Program-made: the position numbers and the translations under genes
The notes under the pieces: model-generated
Database searches by the model: none
The model's input: only the letters and a program-made list of their open reading frames with translations
Told to the model about the DNA's origin: nothing
In this document: positions 7,844 to 17,345 of the stretch, piece after piece
Layout: every line of letters begins with the position of its first letter
Position numbering within the stretch: the stretch's first letter is position 1
Assembly (NCBI RefSeq): GCF_000284375.1
Contig: NC_017249.1
Coordinates: 3,202,001-3,266,000, forward strand
Direction: 5' to 3'
DNA length: 64,000 nt
From: Bradyrhizobium japonicum USDA 6
GTDB taxonomy: Bacteria > Pseudomonadota > Alphaproteobacteria > Rhizobiales > Xanthobacteraceae

Positions 7844-10555
7844 ATGAATATTCAGCAGACGGCGGTCGATCTTGACAGTCTCGAGCCGCTCGCAGCGCTC
7901 GGTTTGCAAAGCCCGTCACCCGCTTTCCTCGCGCAGCTTCCCATCGCGATCCACGCCTGTGACGCGGAGGGTCGCATTCTTTGGTTCAATTCACGCGCGG
8001 CGGACTTGTGGGGCCGCGCACCGCGGGTTGGAGATGATAGCGAACTCTTCTGCGGCTCCTACAAGCTCTTCCTTGATGGACGGCCGATCTCGCGCGAGCT
8101 AACGCCAACGGCCGAAGTGCTGCGGACCGGAACTCCGGTCCGTGGCCTCGAAGGTCGCCTGGAAAGGCCCGATGGCTCACACGTCTGGGTCACCATCCAT
8201 ATTGCGCCGGTCTTCGATGAGGACGGTGTCCTGGCCGGGGCCATCAACTGCTTTCACGAGCGCATCGGCGGCCGAGTCGAAATGTGCGACGCCCGTTCCG
8301 ACGACTGGATGCAGGCCCGCGACGAACGACTTGCCGCCACCTATGAGCATGTCGGCGCCGGCATCGTCGAAATCGATCGCGACGGCCGCATGCTACGGGT
8401 CAACCAGCAGCTTTGCCGGCTGACCGGATATATGGCTTCCGAGCTTTTGGGACGAACGATCTTCGAGGAGACGCTGCCCGAAGATATTGCCGAGGATCGC
8501 GCGCAATTCACCCGCCAGATCGCGGGCGAATTCGATCGCTACAGCATTGAGAAACGCATTTATTGCAAGGATGGCGGACATATCTGGGCGGCCGTCACGT
8601 CATCGAGCATTCGCGACGCCGCCGGCAAGTTTCTTTACGCCGTCCGTGTGCAGCACGATATTACGGACCGCAAGCGCGCCGAACAGGCGCTCGCTCGGCG
8701 CATGGAAGAGCAAGCCGCCTTGTTCGCTTTCTCGGAGCGACTTCAGCACTGCCAATCGGCCGAGCAAATACACCAGGCCGCGCTTGATGCTATCACGCGC
8801 GCGCTGGGCTGTACGCGGGCCTCGATCCTACTCTATGACCAGGCCGACATCATGCGGTTCGCGGCTTGGCGCGACCTTTCGGAAGCCTACCGGAAGGCGG
8901 TGGAAGGACATTCCCCGTGGGACCGCAATGAGACAAGGCCGGCGCCTGTTTGCATCGAAGATGCTGCCCGCAGCGACCTGCCGGATGATCTGAAACAGAC
9001 AATCCTCAACGAAGGCATTCAAGCCACGGCCTTTACGCCCATTGTCCAGGATGGCCGGCTTGCCGGCAAGTTCATGGCCTACCATGATGAGCCCCATCAT
9101 TTCACGCCGTCCGAGCTCGACACCGCGCTCACGCTGGCACGCCTGCTCGGCTTTGCCCTTGCGCGCTTTTCCGGCGATGAAGCCCGCCGCCTGGCCGAGC
9201 GCGATGCCCAGCAACTGGCGGCCATCGTTGAATCGTCAGCCGATGCCATCGTCAGCAAGAATCTCGATGGCATAATCCAGACCTGGAATGATGGTGCGCG
9301 GCGTCTGTTCGGCTACAGCCGAGATGAGGCTGTCGGCCGATCGATCACGATGCTTATTCCGCCGGACCGGCAGGATGAGGAGCCGCGCATTCTGGCCAAG
9401 ATCAAAGCCGGCGAGCGCGTGGATCATTTCGAGACCGTGCGTCGCCGCAAAGATGGCAGTCTAGTCGACATTTCGCTGACAATCTCGCCGATCCGCGATC
9501 GCATGGGGCGCGTCATTGGAGCCTCGAAGATCGCCCGCGATATCACAGAGCGCAAGCTCTCCGAAAGGAGATTGCAGGAGAGCGAACAGCGGTTGCAGGA
9601 ATTGCTCGACGCCATACCGGCCGCCATCTACACGACCGACGCCGACGGAAGGATCACCTATTTCAACCAGACTGCCGTCGAATTCGCCGGCCGGACACCG
9701 TTGCTCGGCAGCGACGAATGGTGCGTGACCTGGAAGCTCTATCTCCCCGACGGCACGCCGTTGCCGCATGACCAGTGCCCGATGGCCGTCGCCCTCAAGG
9801 AAGGCCGTCCGGTGCGCGGGGTCGAGGCTATTGCCGAGCGGCCGGATGGCACACGCGTTCCGTTCATCCCGTTCCCGACGCCCCTGTTCGATGCATCCGG
9901 CCGGGTCACCGGCGCCATCAACATGCTGGTTGATTTGAGCGAGCGAAAGCAGGCTGAGACCCAGCAGCGCCTGCTGCTCAATGAACTCAACCACCGCACC
10001 AAGAACAACATGCAGATGCTCCAGGGGCTCCTGTACACGGCGGCCCGCAGCGCCCGGAGCGAGGAGGCCCGGCGTGTGCTTGACGATGCCTGTAGCCGGA
10101 TTGCCGCCATGGCCGCTGCCCAGCGTGTTCTTTATGGCACCACCGACGCGACCAGCTTCGCGGCGGATGAGTTTCTTGGCGCAGTGGTCGAAACGATCCA
10201 GCAGACGCTGCCAGCGAGAATCAAGATCACGCGTACGCAGGCAACCGGTGCTCTGTCCAATGATATTGCCATGCCGCTCGCCCTGATCCTCAATGAATTG
10301 CTGACCAACGCAGCCAAGCACGGGATCCGCGATCCAGCCGCCGACAGCATTCGCGTCAGCCTTGTTGAGCATGATGGACAGTTCGAGCTTCATGTCGAGG
10401 ATGACGGGCCCGGATTTGACTTGAATGCGGTGCGGCAAACCTCGTCGGGCCTTCGTCTGGTACTTGGCCTGGCCCGCCAGCTCCATGCCGAGCTTGCCGT
10501 GAGCCGATCGCCATCGCGCGCTACGCTTCGTTTCGGCGCATCGCGAGGTGCATGA
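7844..10555 (+). CDS. Multi-PAS/GAF sensor histidine kinase, HWE/HisKA_2 type
   Basis: Cytosolic sensor kinase of about 903 residues with no membrane segment. In order: a PAS-like domain (LPIAIHACDAEGRILWFN), a PAS/PAC pair, a GAF-like block, a further PAS (IVESSADAIVSKNLDG), a last PAS (LLDAIPAAIYTTDADG), then the phosphoacceptor motif LNELNHRTKNNMQMLQ and an ATPase domain with NELLTNAAKHG and EDDGPGFD. Kinases of this family often feed the general-stress pathway or orphan receivers. ATG 7844 follows GAGG; ATG 7835 is an alternative. It overlaps the next gene by 4 bases. Confidence 0.88.
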   Translation: MNIQQTAVDLDSLEPLAALGLQSPSPAFLAQLPIAIHACDAEGRILWFNSRAADLWGRAPRVGDDSELFCGSYKLFLDGRPISRELTPTAEVLRTGTPVRGLEGRLERPDGSHVWVTIHIAPVFDEDGVLAGAINCFHERIGGRVEMCDARSDDWMQARDERLAATYEHVGAGIVEIDRDGRMLRVNQQLCRLTGYMASELLGRTIFEETLPEDIAEDRAQFTRQIAGEFDRYSIEKRIYCKDGGHIWAAVTSSSIRDAAGKFLYAVRVQHDITDRKRAEQALARRMEEQAALFAFSERLQHCQSAEQIHQAALDAITRALGCTRASILLYDQADIMRFAAWRDLSEAYRKAVEGHSPWDRNETRPAPVCIEDAARSDLPDDLKQTILNEGIQATAFTPIVQDGRLAGKFMAYHDEPHHFTPSELDTALTLARLLGFALARFSGDEARRLAERDAQQLAAIVESSADAIVSKNLDGIIQTWNDGARRLFGYSRDEAVGRSITMLIPPDRQDEEPRILAKIKAGERVDHFETVRRRKDGSLVDISLTISPIRDRMGRVIGASKIARDITERKLSERRLQESEQRLQELLDAIPAAIYTTDADGRITYFNQTAVEFAGRTPLLGSDEWCVTWKLYLPDGTPLPHDQCPMAVALKEGRPVRGVEAIAERPDGTRVPFIPFPTPLFDASGRVTGAINMLVDLSERKQAETQQRLLLNELNHRTKNNMQMLQGLLYTAARSARSEEARRVLDDACSRIAAMAAAQRVLYGTTDATSFAADEFLGAVVETIQQTLPARIKITRTQATGALSNDIAMPLALILNELLTNAAKHGIRDPAADSIRVSLVEHDGQFELHVEDDGPGFDLNAVRQTSSGLRLVLGLARQLHAELAVSRSPSRATLRFGASRGA

Positions 10556-11034
10556 TGACGCAGCCGAGCATGTCCGATAGCCATGAACTAGCCGCTCCGA
10601 CCGATCATCCGCCTGATAAAAAGATGGCGCCCGCCGCCGACGAAGCGAGCGATCGTGTTGATCAGTCCCACGCGGTCCTGATCGTCGAAGACGATTTTCT
10701 CATCGCCATGCAGGCCGAAGCCGCGTTGCTCGATGCCGGCTTTCGAGTGACCGGCATTGCAACCACCGCCGAGGAAGCCTTGACGATGGCAAGGGAACAG
10801 ATGCCGGCCCTTGCCATCATGGATATACGTCTGGCTGGCCGACGCGACGGCGTTGAGGCGGCCGGTGATCTCTTTCGCGAGCTCGGCTTGCGCTGCGTCT
10901 TCGCCACGGCCCATGATGATCTCCTGACCCGCACGCGGGCCGAGCCGTTCGCGCCGCTTGGCTGGCTCTCGAAGCCTTATACCATGGCTTCCCTGACGAG
11001 CGTGGTCCGTGCATCGTTGGCGCGGCCAGACTAG
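10552..11034 (+). CDS. Single-domain response regulator (receiver only)
   Basis: A 160-residue protein with an unstructured N-terminal 40 residues and one receiver domain: acidic pair in VEDD, phosphoacceptor Asp91 in IMDIRL, Thr in FATAHD and Lys141 in SKPY. There is no output domain. The start overlaps the kinase stop (ATGATGA), so the two are translationally coupled and this is the likely phosphorylation partner. Confidence 0.88.
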   Translation: MMTQPSMSDSHELAAPTDHPPDKKMAPAADEASDRVDQSHAVLIVEDDFLIAMQAEAALLDAGFRVTGIATTAEEALTMAREQMPALAIMDIRLAGRRDGVEAAGDLFRELGLRCVFATAHDDLLTRTRAEPFAPLGWLSKPYTMASLTSVVRASLARPD

Positions 11035-11076
11035 CATCTGCGCGCCAGCGTCGATGCCGCGATACTTCAGTAGATA

Positions 11077-11101
11077 GGAACAACCGCAGCGCCTGGCTGT
11101 T
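11077..11101 (+). promoter_or_regulatory. EcfG-like promoter for Mn-catalase fusion
   Basis: GGAAC, 16 bases, TGTT, 35 bases upstream of ATG 11137. It fits the relaxed consensus GGAAC-N18-TT. Confidence 0.5.
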
Positions 11102-11136
11102 CGGGACTCATCTCCCTCCAAGCCCGAGGCTTTTCC

Positions 11137-12411
11137 ATGTATCACCACGTCAAGAAGTTGATGTTCACCGTCCGCGTCGATGAGCCGGACCCGCGCTTTG
11201 GCAATATGCTTCTTGAACAGTTCGGCGGTGCCAACGGCGAACTCGCGGCCGCCATGCAGTATTCGATACAGGGGCTCAATTGCGAAGACCCTGATCGCAA
11301 GGACCTCCTGATGGATATCGGCACCGAAGAGCTGAGCCATCTGGAAGTCGTCGGTACGCTGGCCCGCATGCATCTCAAGCCGGCGAAGTTTGATCGCCAG
11401 GCTGCCGAGGCCGATCCGTTGATCGCGATCGCGGGTGGGGGCGGGGTGAACCTCTTCAACTCGCAAGGCAACGCCTGGACCGCCGATTACCTGAAGATCA
11501 CGGGCGAACTGGACGTGGATCTGCGCAGCAATATCGCCGCCGAAGCGCGGGCCAAGATCGTCTACGAACGCCTGATAAATTTTACCGATGACGCCGGCAC
11601 TAAGGACGCCTTGCAGTTCCTCATGACCCGCGAAATCACCCATATGAAGGCCTTTTCGCTCGCCCTTGAGAGCATGAGCAAGCCAGCCTTCAGTATCGGC
11701 CGCCTTGCGCCGACGCCCGGCCTGGTCGACCAATTCTTCAACGACTCCACGGGCACCGGCGATCATGGCGAGATCGACACCCGCGGGCCCTGGAACGAAG
11801 GCGGCGAATGGGTCTTTACGGAATCGCCGGCCATTCAGGCCGGGGAACCAGGACCCGCGTCGGCTATCGTCACCGAAAGCTCACCGCCGGTCGACGAGGC
11901 CGGTCTTGGCGACCTGCTGATCGACGAGCTCCGCGACATCCTTCACGCCGAGAAGCAGTTGACGAAGGCGCTTCCCAAGATGGCGGAAGCGGCGCGGTTC
12001 GACCAGTTGCGCGAGCTGTTCGAGCTGCATCTCGGCGAGACCGAAACCCAGATCGAGCGCATCAATGAATGCTTTGAGTTGCTCGGCAAGTCCGCGCGCG
12101 CCAAGCCCTGCAAGGGCATGATGGGTCTTGTCGAAGAAGGTCAGGAAGTCATGACCGAGGGCGAGGAGAAGGAAGATGCCGCGGCCGACCTCGCCCTGAT
12201 CGGCGCGGCGCAGCGGGTCGAGCATTATGAGATTGCCGGCTACACGACAGCGCGCAACCTTGCCCAGCAGCTACGCCATAGCGCCGTCGTCAGCCTCCTA
12301 TCGAAGTCACTGGCAGAAGAGGAAAACGCGGACCAATTGCTCAACCAGGTCGCGCGGTCCTTGATGTCGGTCGCGAAAATGCCAGCCGCCGTCGAACAGA
12401 CCGAACAGTAG
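11137..12411 (+). CDS. Manganese catalase fused to a YciE (DUF892) domain
   Basis: A 424-residue fusion. Residues 1 to about 230 are a manganese (non-haem) catalase, which disproportionates hydrogen peroxide at a dimanganese site. Likely ligands are Glu35, the EELSH segment (Glu65, His68), Glu144 in IVYERL and the REITH segment (Glu166, His169). After a linker near 230-255, a complete DUF892 domain begins at GDLLIDELRDILHAEKQLTK and runs to the end. Standalone catalases of this type have about 270-300 residues. The separate DUF892 gene at 3.8 kb suggests related roles in oxidative stress. Confidence 0.88.
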   Translation: MYHHVKKLMFTVRVDEPDPRFGNMLLEQFGGANGELAAAMQYSIQGLNCEDPDRKDLLMDIGTEELSHLEVVGTLARMHLKPAKFDRQAAEADPLIAIAGGGGVNLFNSQGNAWTADYLKITGELDVDLRSNIAAEARAKIVYERLINFTDDAGTKDALQFLMTREITHMKAFSLALESMSKPAFSIGRLAPTPGLVDQFFNDSTGTGDHGEIDTRGPWNEGGEWVFTESPAIQAGEPGPASAIVTESSPPVDEAGLGDLLIDELRDILHAEKQLTKALPKMAEAARFDQLRELFELHLGETETQIERINECFELLGKSARAKPCKGMMGLVEEGQEVMTEGEEKEDAAADLALIGAAQRVEHYEIAGYTTARNLAQQLRHSAVVSLLSKSLAEEENADQLLNQVARSLMSVAKMPAAVEQTEQ

Positions 12412-12503
12412 GCGGATGAGGGCGGTCCCGGGCAATGCCACGGTAACTGCGCAGCTTTGCGTCTGTCAGCTGCTGTGCCTTGCTGTAGTCGGAGGCGTTG
12501 CCG

Positions 12504-12851
12504 ATGTCGTCCATCGTCCCCCTGCGTGACGAGCAGGACATCTATCTCGTTGAAGACGATCGTGGCGCCTCGGGCCCTGTTTGGTGCGAGGCGCCCGTCC
12601 TTGGCAACGACTTCGAAGCCGTTGTGATGGATCTGCTGGAGGGAAACTATCAATGCCCGCGCCGGGTCGCGGTCTTCAATATCGCTCAAGGCTGGGTTCG
12701 CGATGCGTCGGCCGAGGTGGTTCACGAATTGCGGCGGCGCTGCGATCTCCAGCTCCGCGATATACTGGAGGCCCTGCATGCCTTTACCGACCGCTATGAA
12801 GGACGCTTCGCGGACGTGCAATTGCCGTTGCCAATACCAATAGGCATTTAG
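12504..12851 (+). CDS. Conserved-looking hypothetical protein
   Basis: A 115-residue soluble protein with no recognised domain. It has balanced composition and a helical centre (VVMDLLEGNYQCPRRVAVFN). ATG 12504 is chosen because GGAGG lies 9 bases upstream; the TTG at 12498 is too close to that site. It lies between the Mn-catalase and the arginase-family gene, all on the plus strand, and could be part of the same stress block. No function is assigned. Confidence 0.7.
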   Translation: MSSIVPLRDEQDIYLVEDDRGASGPVWCEAPVLGNDFEAVVMDLLEGNYQCPRRVAVFNIAQGWVRDASAEVVHELRRRCDLQLRDILEALHAFTDRYEGRFADVQLPLPIPIGI

Positions 12852-12867
12852 GCCTTCCACACACGCC

Positions 12868-13813
12868 ATGACACGTCCTGTCACCCCCGCCACCTTTCTA
12901 GGCCTTCCTGCGGCGGCGCCCGACATAGTCTCGAGCGCGGATGTCGTGATCTTTGGTGCGCCGGACGCGACGCCGCATGTTCCGGGCTCCACCAGCCATG
13001 CCGCACGCGCTCCTTCGGCTCTACGAGAAAGTACCGAGCAAATTGCGCGTGATCCCTTGCGGTGGGATTTCGATCAGGGGCGGCCCTTTGATCCCGGAAG
13101 GACTGCGGGCGGTTGATCTTGGCGACCTTCCAACCGATCCGGCAACACCGCAGGAGAATCGCTCGCTGATCACATCGACAACCGTGAGCATTCTGAAGGC
13201 GGGCGCCGTGCCTCTGCTGCTCGGCGGGGATGACTCGGTTCCCATTCCATTCTTCGCGGGGTTCGAGCGGTTTGGCCCCGTCACCATCTTGCAAATCGAT
13301 GCGCATCTCGACTGGCGTGATGATCGGGATGGCCTCAAGCATACATTCTCCAGCACCATGCGCCGCGCCAGCGAAATGCCATGGGTGGAGCGGATCATTC
13401 AGGTTGGACAGCGCGGCATCGGTGGTTCGCGGGAACGGGATCTTGCCGACGCCCGAGCTTGGGGCGCGACACTGTTCAGTGCGGCGACCGTGCGCCGACA
13501 CGGCGTGCAGCCGGTCATCGACCTAATCCCGCCGGGCAGCCACTGCATCGTCACCCTCGATTGCGACGGGCTCGACCCGGCTGTTATTCCCGCGGTGCTG
13601 GTCCCACAGCCGGGTGGTCTCGGCTATCTCGATATCGTCGAGCTTTTGCATGGCGTTACGCAACGGGCGAGGATCGTTGGTTTTGATCTTGTGGAGCTGG
13701 TGCCGGATGCGGATGTACGAGGCTTAGGCGTGCTCGCCGCCTCGCGCATTCTCTGCGTTGCCCTTGGATGCGTGGCGCGACAGCGATCCGCTATGAGGCT
13801 AGCGGATCCATGA
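12868..13813 (+). pseudogene. Arginase/agmatinase-family protein, frameshifted
   Basis: The ureohydrolase fold is split over two frames. The N-terminal part (SADVVIFGAPDATPHVPGS) is read from ATG 12868, and the rest, with metal motifs DAHLD and LDCDGLDP, is in the +1 frame. Removing one G from the run 13077-13080 restores a continuous protein of about 314 residues. The usual GGDHS motif reads GGDDS, so a manganese ligand is changed even in the repaired protein. It would hydrolyse a guanidino compound if active. Real decay and sequencing error are both possible. Confidence 0.8.
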
Positions 13814-13830
13814 CAGCATGAGAGGCCTGA

Positions 13831-14616
13831 TCAGGATTTTGCGGTGCCGGGCTCCGCCTGTTTGCGATGCTGCTTGGCGAGTGTCTCGGCCGGCGTCACA
13901 TTGGCAACCGCCGACTGGATCTTGTTCTTGAGGCCTGTCACAACGTCGCCTTCGCCATTCATCATCGCCTCGAAACCCTTGCGGGCGACCATCGCCGCAT
14001 CGTCCTTGTCCTCAGAGCCCACTTTGGAGTCGAGCATATCTGCGCGCGCGAAGAACTCGGTCTCGGTGGCACCCGGCATCAGGCAGGTGACCGTCACCTT
14101 CGTGTCGCGCAGTTCCTCGCGTAGCGCAAAAGAGAGGGAGTTCAGGTACGACTTAGATGCATTGTAGACGGCCTGAAAGCTGCCGGGGGTAAAGCCGGCG
14201 ATCGACCCGGTAATAAGGATCCGTCCCTCATTGCGCCGGCGCATGTCCTGGCCGACGCGCTGGAGCAGATAGGTCGTGCCCATGACGTTGGTGTCGATCA
14301 CCTGCCGGATACGCGCCCACTCCTGATCCAGGAAAGCATGGCCCAGACCGCGGCCGGCATTGGCCATCAGCGCGTCGACCTTGCGGCCTTGTGCCACCTC
14401 GCAGAGTTTGTCGACGCCTTCAATGGTCGCGAGATCGGCTTTCAGCGCTACAGCGGCGATGCTGTTGACTTCTTTGCGCAGCGCCTCCGCCGCCGTCTCG
14501 ATCTCGGGCTCATCCGCGGCGATGAGAAGGTCATATCCTTTGGAGGCGCAGAGCCGGGCAAGCTCAAAGCCGATGCCGGTCGAGGCACCCGTCACGATTG
14601 CAAACTGTCCGGCCAT
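13831..14616 (-). CDS. Short-chain dehydrogenase/reductase (SDR)
   Basis: Classical SDR of about 261 residues with the cofactor motif TGASTGIG at the N-terminus, NAG in the middle, catalytic Ser in ITGSIAG and the YNASK motif. It is an NAD(P)-dependent oxidoreductase of unknown substrate. The second ATG (14616) is preferred since AGGG sits about 6 bases upstream; the first (14622) is too close. It is divergent from the zinc dehydrogenase gene. Confidence 0.88.
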   Translation of the reverse strand: MAGQFAIVTGASTGIGFELARLCASKGYDLLIAADEPEIETAAEALRKEVNSIAAVALKADLATIEGVDKLCEVAQGRKVDALMANAGRGLGHAFLDQEWARIRQVIDTNVMGTTYLLQRVGQDMRRRNEGRILITGSIAGFTPGSFQAVYNASKSYLNSLSFALREELRDTKVTVTCLMPGATETEFFARADMLDSKVGSEDKDDAAMVARKGFEAMMNGEGDVVTGLKNKIQSAVANVTPAETLAKQHRKQAEPGTAKS

Positions 14617-14654
14617 GGGCATTCCCTCTCGGTTTTTTACGTGGCTTTGAGCCT

Positions 14655-14679
14655 AATGGCGCACGGGCGCGAGCGTTCC
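14655..14679 (-). promoter_or_regulatory. Weak EcfG-like promoter for SDR gene
   Basis: Minus strand reads GGAAC, 16 bases, CATT, about 38 bases before ATG 14616. It matches GGAAC-N18-TT only in relaxed form. Confidence 0.4.
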
Positions 14680-14744
14680 TAAGCAGCTAGGAACCAGCCG
14701 CAAGATTGAGGCTTGGTCTGGTCGCGCAACCTTTGGAGCGGTCC

Positions 14745-15920
14745 ATGAAAGCCCTCACCTGGCACGGCAAGAGCGACATTCGCTGCGAGTCAGTTCCCGA
14801 TCCCAAGATCCAGGACGGACGTGACGCGATCATCAAGGTGACGGCCTGCGCGATCTGCGGCTCGGACCTTCATCTGTTCGACGGCATCATGCCGACCATG
14901 GAAAAGGGCGACGTGCTCGGCCATGAGACTATGGGTGTGGTGGTCGAGGTCGGCAAGGACAACAGCAAGCTCAAGGTGGGCGACCGGGTGGTCGTGCCCT
15001 TCACCATTGCCTGTGGCGAATGCTTTTTCTGCAAGAACGGCTTCTACTCCGGCTGCGAACGGTCTAATCCCAACGCCAAGCAGGCCGATAAGATGTGGGG
15101 ACATTCGCCCGCCGGCCTGTTCGGCTATTCGCACATGCTGGGCGGCTTTGCCGGCGGTCAGGCCGAATATATGCGTGTGCCTTACGCCGATGTCGGCCCC
15201 TATAAGATCCCCGAGGGTCTCACGGACGAACAGGTCTTGTTTCTCTCGGATATTTTCCCGACCGGCTATATGGCCGCGGAATTTTGCAACCTCAAAGGCG
15301 GCGAGACAGTCGCCGTCTGGGGCTGCGGACCAGTCGGCCAGTTTGCCATCAAGAGCGCATTTTCTGCTCGGCGCCGAACGCGTGATCGCCATCGACACGG
15401 TGCCCGAGCGGCTGTCGCTCGCCATGCAACGGGCGCCATCATGCTGGATTTCATGAAAGAGGATGTCTACGAGCGCATCCAGCAACTCACGCAAGGGCGC
15501 GGCGCCGATGCATGCATCGATGCGGTCGGCACCGAGCCCGAGACCATGGCAAGCAAGGATTCTGTGATCGATCGCATCAAGGTCGCGACCTTCATGGGAA
15601 CCGATCGCCCGCATGTTTTGCGGCAGGCCATCCAATGCTGCCGCAACTTCGGTACTGTCTCGATTGTCGGCGTCTATGGCGGCTTGCTCGACAACATCCC
15701 GATGGGCAGTGCCATCAATCGCGGACTAACCTTCCGCATGGCCCAGACCCCTGTTCAGCATTACCTGCCCAAGCTTTTGCAACGCATCGAAAAAGGCGAG
15801 ATCGATCCAAGCTTCGTTATCACCCATCGAGCGACGCTTGAGGAAGGGCCCGATCTCTACAAGACGTTCCGCGCCAAACAGGATGGCTGCATCAAGGTCG
15901 TAATGAAGCCGTTCGGCTGA
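14745..15920 (+). CDS. Zinc-dependent alcohol dehydrogenase with a frame-swapped segment
   Basis: Medium-chain zinc dehydrogenase. The catalytic zinc site is [10 protein letters not shown] and GHETMG; the structural zinc cysteines lie in the segment [16 protein letters not shown]. The Rossmann motif GCGPVGQ is intact. Right after it, about 25 residues (Arg-rich, from about 15361 to 15434) are read in the wrong frame; the +1 frame there encodes [20 protein letters not shown], the expected coenzyme-binding strand. An extra T in 15360-15363 and a missing G near 15434 would explain it. ATG 14745 follows GGAG. Activity is doubtful as written. Confidence 0.85.
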   Translation: MKALTWHGKSDIRCESVPDPKIQDGRDAIIKVTACAICGSDLHLFDGIMPTMEKGDVLGHETMGVVVEVGKDNSKLKVGDRVVVPFTIACGECFFCKNGFYSGCERSNPNAKQADKMWGHSPAGLFGYSHMLGGFAGGQAEYMRVPYADVGPYKIPEGLTDEQVLFLSDIFPTGYMAAEFCNLKGGETVAVWGCGPVGQFAIKSAFSARRRTRDRHRHGARAAVARHATGAIMLDFMKEDVYERIQQLTQGRGADACIDAVGTEPETMASKDSVIDRIKVATFMGTDRPHVLRQAIQCCRNFGTVSIVGVYGGLLDNIPMGSAINRGLTFRMAQTPVQHYLPKLLQRIEKGEIDPSFVITHRATLEEGPDLYKTFRAKQDGCIKVVMKPFG

Positions 15921-16056
15921 TGGGGAGGGTGCCGCGAAAGAGCTGAAGTCACGCTGGCTGGCGGCCGCTCAGCTCGGGCTCGTCAGTAGCACATTCTCGA
16001 CGCTCATCGGTCAGCTTGCGGCGTCACAGTTAGGACGGGACGCGGCGGTTGACTGG

Positions 16057-16965
16057 ATGACCGTCGCTGCTCAATGGGCGGACTTTTCCTGGGCGCTTGT
16101 CTTCTTCGGTCTGTTTGGGCGCTGGACGAGCCGTCTCGCGCCCCGCACTCTTTTCTGGCTGGCCATTCCGTGGGCTGTCTTTACCTCGGCAACCGAGTGG
16201 TTTGGGCTGGTGCCGCTATTTCCGTTCTTCCAGCCGATCTTCACTTTGCAGCAACCCTACTGGATCGGCTTTCTCGTTCATCTCTCGTCCGCTTTGATCT
16301 ATCCCTTGTTCGCCTGGCTGCGTTGGCCGCTAAGACGTGCGCCGCCAACATCCGCGGTGCGCTTTGCCAAACGGTGGGCAGCGGGAGCACTTCTCGTGCT
16401 CGCAACGTTCGGCCTTGTTTCCGTGATCGATGGGTTGGGTTGGCCGCTGCCAACCCTCAGCCGCGATGTCGCCGGTGATCAGCGTTATATCCGCCATATG
16501 GTGACGCATCACGAGCAAGGCATTGAGCTTGCAAAGCTAGGCAAGCAGCGCGCACAAGACCCGCACCTGCGCGCGCTCGCGGCTTTGATGGTCGCCAGCC
16601 AGCAGAGCGAAAACCGCATCTTCGATCGTTGGTGGCGCGGGTGGTCCAGCGAGCCGATGGCGCTCTGCTCCAGCGAGGAACGGTTGGCCATGCCTGGCTA
16701 TCTGACGTCGGCACAAATGGCGGATGCGCGCAACGCGGCCGATGGTGAGTTTGATGCGGTGTTTATCCGTCTGATGAGCCTGCATCATGCCGGCGCCGTC
16801 CAGATGGCGGATAACCAATGGCATTCGTCCGGCGATCCCCGCCTGCGTCTGATGGCGCATGCCATACGACATGAGCAGCAAGGCGAGATTGCTTTGATGA
16901 ACAACGTCACGGGCATCGAAGCCGTGCGGCAGGCGACGCGCAACATGCTGGCCAACAATCTCTGA
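16057..16965 (+). CDS. Membrane-anchored DUF305 protein
   Basis: A 302-residue protein. Three or four hydrophobic helices in the first 135 residues are followed by a DUF305 domain with paired His motifs HMVTHHEQG and LMSLHHAGA, a ferritin-like metal-binding fold of unknown function. The frame is open upstream to about 15921 and encodes plausible protein (LAAAQLGLVSSTFSTLIGQ) but offers no standard start there. The real start may lie upstream and be masked by an indel, or be a CTG near 15946. Confidence 0.75.
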   Translation: MTVAAQWADFSWALVFFGLFGRWTSRLAPRTLFWLAIPWAVFTSATEWFGLVPLFPFFQPIFTLQQPYWIGFLVHLSSALIYPLFAWLRWPLRRAPPTSAVRFAKRWAAGALLVLATFGLVSVIDGLGWPLPTLSRDVAGDQRYIRHMVTHHEQGIELAKLGKQRAQDPHLRALAALMVASQQSENRIFDRWWRGWSSEPMALCSSEERLAMPGYLTSAQMADARNAADGEFDAVFIRLMSLHHAGAVQMADNQWHSSGDPRLRLMAHAIRHEQQGEIALMNNVTGIEAVRQATRNMLANNL

Positions 16966-16986
16966 CCAACCTTAATCTTTCTCTCA

Positions 16987-17011
16987 GGAACGAGCTTCTG
17001 ATCTCGCCATT
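16987..17011 (+). promoter_or_regulatory. EcfG-like promoter for KGG protein
   Basis: GGAAC, 16 bases, CATT, 38 bases before ATG 17050. Genes of the KGG family are commonly general-stress genes in rhizobia, which supports a weak match. Confidence 0.45.
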
Positions 17012-17049
17012 AGCCTTCATGGGCCGGGCAACAAACAAGGAGAAGATTG

Positions 17050-17277
17050 ATGGCAGACGAACAACGTGGTGGCTCCGGAAATTTCGCCAACGATCCGCAG
17101 CGCGCGTCTGAGGCCGGCAAGAAGGGTGGCGAGCGAAGCCACGGCCAGCAGGGACAGCAGACCCAGGGCGGAAGCAAGCCCGGCCAGCAGGGCGGGAGCT
17201 CGACGGACAATCCGGGCAATTTCGCCAACGATCGCGAGAAGGCCAGCGAAGCCGGACGTAAAGGCGGCCAGTCCTAA
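17050..17277 (+). CDS. KGG-repeat stress-induced protein
   Basis: A 75-residue hydrophilic Gly/Gln-rich protein with two copies of the KGG module: GNFANDPQRASEAGKKGG near the start and GNFANDREKASEAGRKGG at the end, joined by a Gln-rich spacer. Such proteins resemble the con-10/GsiB stress proteins and are probably disordered. ATG 17050 has AAGGAG 7 bases upstream. Confidence 0.88.
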   Translation: MADEQRGGSGNFANDPQRASEAGKKGGERSHGQQGQQTQGGSKPGQQGGSSTDNPGNFANDREKASEAGRKGGQS

Positions 17278-17345
17278 GGCTCCACTGACCCAGCAAGGCC
17301 AGGACGTCGACGAGATGTCCTGGCCTTTGTTAAAAGCGCGCCGAG

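Noticed and set aside
10588..11766. 392-residue minus-strand frame over receiver and Mn-catalase genes
   Set aside because: Spans two well-supported plus-strand genes and lacks any motif.
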